A stretch of 64,000 nt of DNA from contig JAIWND010000011.1 of assembly GCA_025330725.1 (NCBI GenBank), positions 62,001 through 126,000 on the forward strand, given 5' to 3'. This DNA comes from Chlamydoabsidia padenii. Taxonomy: Eukaryota; Mucoromycota; Mucoromycetes; Mucorales; Cunninghamellaceae. Shown one piece after another: positions 59,896 to 64,000 of the stretch. Each line of letters begins with the position of its first letter. Position 1 is the first letter of the stretch. Made by a program: the position numbers and the translations under genes. The notes beneath the pieces were generated by a model. The model did not search any database. It was not told the origin of the DNA and worked only from the letters and a program-made list of their open reading frames with translations.

Positions 59896-62629
59896 GGACA
59901 AGGAAGAGGTCAGTATATGATGATGGTGATGATCATGCAGGACATTCTCTTACCGATATATACTTCACGATCAAAGAGTTCAGCCAGTTCATAAGCAGAT
60001 CGTACTTCAGAGTAAGTCATACCACCAGCAATGAAGATGATAATAGGAGGTCCCGATGGAGGTTTGGGTAAAGCCTATTATCAAAAAGTTAGTCTACACA
60101 TATAATCATTTTATAACCCCATTCTTACATTGTTTCCACTTGATTTTTTATGCCATTGTGTCTTGTAAACCCGAAGTTGAGGGACTTGTTTTCGAGAATG
60201 AGAAGAATCAGCCTTTGTGCTTTCAGGTCGAGCGACACGAAGCAAAGGAAAGAGACTTTGGTCAATGGTGCCCTTGACATGTCCTTCCACTACACGTTTT
60301 ACCACAGGTACATAGCGAGATAAATCAAATGGCACATCGTTGGGGTTGGTTACGCTTTCCCGTTTCTTCTTTTCCTTTTTGGCTTTTTGACCGGTACGAT
60401 TGGCTGATTTCGAGAGCTGGACACCGAGTAGAGAGAGATTATCAATGGCATCCTTGTATTCTTGATCCAGTCTTGCGTGAGCCATTAGTAGTTGAAGTTC
60501 ATCAGCATCCACCTTGTCCGATGTGGCAATCCATAACAAGATGAGTCGAGTTTTGATCATTTGACTAGGGTAGAAAATCAATAGATATTAGTAACCGCTT
60601 CGAGTCCTTCATCTTGTTACTTTACCTAGTATAAGGATCATCGAGAATGGGGACCAGTTCATCCACTAGATGTTTAGGTGCATTACCATCAGGTGTTTCA
60701 CCACAAGCCATATTCTATCATAATAAACGGAGTTATGATCATTCCCTAAACAAGTAAGCTTTAAGACTTTTCCCTCCCTCTCCATCCTTTGTACTTGCCT
60801 GTTCAACCAGACCAATTGTTTCCAAGTTTTGCTTTGTGAATTCAGACATACAATCACTCGCAATCGTCATATGAGCAGAAAACTAGAGATATCAATAAAG
60901 TGAGTAAACATCCCATTCCTCCATTTTTAGTGTTCTATGTTTACCTTTGTTTTCATTTCTTGGAATTGTGGAAGATTGGCGATCATTTGTTTCATATCGT
61001 TTAAACTTCGGACAGAGGATTGACTATATGAAGGGAAAAGAATACATGTTTGGTTAGTATATTGATGTTCCCATTCTACCCATACTTACTTTCCAGTAGA
61101 TCCTTTGTTTTCTGCTACAAAGTCATTAAAGTTTTCAATCAATTGTTCGGTGGTGCTGGCGATATGCATGTGTCGAATGGAGGTATAGACGGTATCTTGT
61201 TCGTTTAAAGTGATTTCATGATCTTTACTGGTACCATCTTCTTGAGTGTATTCATAAGAGTATTTCAACCCTCCTGATGTTTCTTCGGCCGCTAACAGAT
61301 CGGCCAACATTGCTTGATAGGTGAATTCATGCAAAAAGGGCGCAATAGGGTCGATGGTTCGATCCAAGATGATAAGAGTACCTTGAGGCAATGGTGGATC
61401 ACGAGGTGGCTGGAAAGGAAGTATCAAGTTAAAATGTGTTGGTTAGGAATTCTTTGGTATTTGATATACTTACAGGAAAGTCCGGATTCACTTTACAAAA
61501 GTTATCCAATTCGGCTTGTACTAGTTTTGCAAGATGCCATGGGATATTTCTATTAATGGTGCCTTGAACATCCAAAGGTCGATGGTATCTGATTTGAGGA
61601 TTTTCACCAAGAGTCACACAGAGACAAAGAATCTATTTTACTGTTTGTTAATTTGGGTCATTTCAATATGTCTACTTTTTATAACTTGCCTGTTTTGCCA
61701 TATCATCCAATTCACCATCCGCACTTGACGCGGAGCTAGATCGATTACCACCTTTGGATTGATCGCTACCGAATAATGCAGAGAACTTTCGTTCATCATC
61801 CAATGTATAGACATTAGGTTCGCGTACTAGGAAGAATAGAATATATTTGAAGGTGAGTAAGTATATTATAGTGCGAGGAGGAGGAGGGGGGAGGGAAATT
61901 ATCCAGACTTACCGAGAAAGTCGACATACATTTCCTTCAAACCTTGAATGTATTTAGCAGCATTGGCAGCGTTCAGTTTTCGAGTAAAGTCATCAAACAC
62001 GACATTATCCAGAGCTAATAATAATAAAGGCTCTAGTTAATACATGGTCCTTTTATATAAACCTTTTCTGCAACCGTTCTTACCATTTATAAAGTGGACG
62101 TGAGCGGCAGCATACATTGGACCTTCTTTTCGAGAAAAGTCATCCACCAAACGAGAGCAAGATTCAATACAAGGTGTCAGAATGTAAACGGCTTCAACAC
62201 TAGGATAAGGGGTTCTGGACTTTTCAATGTTTTCCACCACTAGACACATAAATAAAGTAAAAAGTGAGTATCATGTTAACCAGATACGCTGCCAAACCCG
62301 TTTTTCATCTATTGCATACATGTTACCTATTGGTTAAAAGATAAAGAAACAAATCATCAGTTTTCAAATAAAGAAGGGGGAATGCGGTTTTTTTTTGTTA
62401 GTCAACTTACGTTTTCTTCCAAAATGTCATACATTTTACAAGCAGAGTTCAGTATCTTTAGTGATAAAGTATCTACTACAACCAGTTTCCATCGCCCAGC
62501 GGGTTGTACGGACTTGATGAGTTCAAGAAACCCTACACAGATGTAAAAGGAACGATATCAGTTTGAGTTGATATTAAAAACAATTCTATTAAACCTACGC
62601 CTTTTCAAGATTTCATCGACACCAATCAT
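59635..62629 (-). CDS. SEC1: Sec1/Munc18-family exocytic SNARE regulator
   Basis: Cytosolic protein that binds assembled or syntaxin-type SNAREs to drive vesicle fusion at the plasma membrane. About twelve exons; start 62629 (MIGVDEILKRR). Domain 1 has FLELIKSVQPAGRWKLVVVD and AVYILTPCIES. The central domain has GTLIILDRTIDPIAPFLHE, FTYQAMLADLLAAEE, and SIRHMHIASTTEQLIENF. The C-terminal part has PPIIIFIAGGMTYSEVRSAY and EVYIGSTHIIAPEKFVQAL, which are Sec1 signatures. The tail is Ser/Thr/Pro-rich and ends SSRGKLLKKW. The alternative family members Sly1, Vps33 and Vps45 are less likely, because of the RHMHIA and TYSE.RS.YEL patterns and the low-complexity tail. Confidence 0.92.
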
Positions 62630-62730
62630 TGAGAGAGAGAGAGAGAGAGATAAAAATAGAAGAGAGGCACCAAAAAAAAAAAAAAAAGGTGAAATTCATT
62701 ACGGCATTTAACTTTCGAACCCCGCCCCAG

Positions 62731-63108
62731 TTAGAGCATGTTGCTTGATCCCAATGCTTTGTACTGATTACCTATGGATGAGACGATGAATAAAGAATAT
62801 TAGTAAGATTTATTTTGACGGTTCTTTTTCTACAGACTACCATAGATCATCATTACTATGCGGTAGGCTCCCCTTTTTTTTATTGATGACCTAGGTCAAT
62901 GCACACACACAAAAAAAGCACCAATGAACAACTCGAAACCAAAAATACCGACTCGTGTGGCCCATAAGCAAAGCCACCAACTTTTTGACAGCTGGAAACA
63001 CAATAAAGTAAAGTGGGAAAGAAAACATGAGGAGTAGATGACATTGAATCATTAATGGGGTACCTTGGCTGTTGGACCATGTCTGTTATAAAAGTTGATT
63101 TGTTTCAT
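62731..63108 (-). CDS. Candidate 42-residue gene
   Basis: Three exons (63108-63064, 62991-62949, 62771-62731), each bounded by GT and AG, give a complete frame: MKQINFYNRHGPTAK, then LSKSWWLCLWATRVG (hydrophobic, a possible short membrane segment), then NQYKALGSSNML and TAA. A strong GGCGGGATTTGAA motif lies only about 38 bp upstream of the ATG, and a TTTCGAACCCCGCC copy lies just after the stop. It is not recognised. Small mitochondrial or ER membrane subunits have this size, but nothing specific points there. Confidence 0.38.
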
Positions 63109-63614
63109 GGAAGACTCGATCAGGAGTGACAGTTTTCAGGTGGGTGGCGGGATTTGAATGTTGGGAAATCAGTTGGGCCACGCACATTCAATTTTTTTTT
63201 TTTTTTCTCGCTTCTTCTTTTTTTTTTTTTTTTTTTTCTCTCTCCTTTACTCTCATTCTCATTCTTCTACCTTGACCAATTCACTTGTTTGAATAAACCT
63301 TTTGGCAAAACAACTAATCATTTATCGCCACTTGGATTTATTTGTAATTGACGTAAGTAATTGGCACATTGAAGGACAGCCAGTCTTCGATACTACACCT
63401 CTTTTTATCCCACCTCACATTGACATTCCCTCTCTCTCTTTCTTTTCTTTAGATCGATCACCTAATCGTTTAACGGAACTCCTTTTAATCAACGACACAC
63501 CCTCAATAGAAGCATATCTTGTTTAGGATCGCCATAAACCGACATTCGAGACACCTTCCATCAGCACGCCTTTACCTCTCCGCCCACTAGACCACACATT
63601 AATAACAAAACTTT
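63109..63614. promoter_or_regulatory. Divergent region, micro-gene / exportin-T
   Basis: The motif (63146-63158) is followed by T/C-rich tracts (63191-63245). Short + strand frames at 63280-63526 have no recognisable pattern and may be 5' untranslated sequence of the exportin gene. Confidence 0.45.
63146..63158 (-). promoter_or_regulatory. Recurrent promoter motif copy, micro-gene
   Basis: GGCGGGATTTGAA (plus strand), 38 bp upstream of the 42-residue ORF. Confidence 0.5.
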
Positions 63615-64000
63615 ATGGAACAGATTGAACAAGCCGTTATCTGTGCTTTGGATCCTCATGTTGATCCCAATCTTAAAGCCCAGGTAAGAGAAATGATAAT
63701 AGTAAATAGGGATCTTTATGTTGTTGTTGTTTTTAAAAAAAGAAAAAGAAAAAGTGGGTGGATAGACTGCGGGATATTGTGGGATAGCTCTTATAGTCGG
63801 TTTGATGATTATCTGTGCGATTGAAGGTGTAGATGGCATTGATTGTGTCAATTCTTGATCGTGTGACAACTGATACTTGCTTTTTTTTTTTTTTTTTTGA
63901 TATCATCATATTAGGCCAATGCGTATTGTGAACAAATTAAAAACTCAACAGACGGCTGGCAATTGTGTTTGCAACTATTTATGAAGGAACCCAAAGCGTA
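63615..64000 (+). CDS. LOS1: Exportin-T (LOS1/XPOT), 5' end only
   Basis: Importin-beta-family carrier that exports tRNA from the nucleus with Ran-GTP. Exon 1 (63615-63683) encodes MEQIEQAVICALDPHVDPN and LKAQ. After an intron of about 230 bp, exon 2 starts at 63915 with ANAYCEQIKNSTDGWQLCLQ, and the window ends inside it. The pattern A..LDP..D..LK..A..Y.EQIK.S.DGWQ.C...F matches the N-terminus of exportin-T rather than other exportins. Only about 51 residues are visible. Confidence 0.75.

Overview
This window is nuclear DNA of an early-diverging filamentous fungus, most likely one of the Mucorales (Mucoromycota). The evidence is the very short spliceosomal introns (mostly 50-90 bp, GTAAG/GTAAA...TAG), A+T-rich intergenic DNA full of A/T homopolymers, a CotH-family secreted protein, a velvet regulator, a peroxisomal D-amino-acid oxidase, and a reverse-transcriptase zinc-binding tail typical of Mucorales LINEs. 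The genus cannot be fixed from the sequence alone. No rRNA, tRNA or CRISPR locus was recognised.

Layout. 0.8-7.7 kb: SUB2/UAP56 helicase (-), D-amino-acid oxidase (+), GPI-transamidase subunit GAA1 (-). 8.2-10.5 kb: an accessory patch with a short divergent TEA/ATTS ORF, two copies of a dispersed repeat and decayed coding fragments. 11.3-18.4 kb: a large LTE1-like RasGEF and a secreted multicopper oxidase (both +). 19-25.5 kb: two tandem paralogous MFS anion:cation symporters and a velvet protein (all -). 25.9-29.5 kb: a YjbQ/UPF0047 protein (+), a 1,952-bp transposon with perfect 61-bp terminal inverted repeats carrying a SWIM zinc-finger ORF, and a small RVxF-motif protein (-). 30-35 kb: CotH protein, copper chaperone CCS1 and a candidate micro-gene (-). 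35.2-39.3 kb: synaptojanin-type phosphoinositide phosphatase (+). 40.4-42 kb: a poor region with an orphan ORF and a LINE fragment. 42.9-50.4 kb: RPL13 (+), cytosolic bacterial-type gamma-glutamyltransferase, NET-domain protein and RPL11 (-). 50.6-51.6 kb: a four-unit cluster of the same repeat seen at 8.7 kb. 52-62.6 kb: PKA catalytic subunit, RCK2/Srk1-type kinase, pyruvate dehydrogenase E1 beta and SEC1 (all -). 62.7-64 kb: a candidate 42-aa gene (-) and the 5' end of exportin-T/LOS1 (+), cut by the window edge.

Most genes are housekeeping and not functionally clustered. Several are linked by theme: secretion and membrane traffic (GAA1, SEC1, synaptojanin), signalling (RasGEF, PKA, RCK2-like kinase) and copper (multicopper oxidase, CCS1).

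The most interesting unexplained signal is a short motif, TTCAAATCCCG(CC) with variants such as TTCAAACGCCG. It recurs about thirty times in either orientation, almost always in non-coding DNA and very often 40-140 bp upstream of a start codon. It looks like an undescribed promoter element. The dispersed repeat family and the 61-bp-TIR transposon are the other main candidates.
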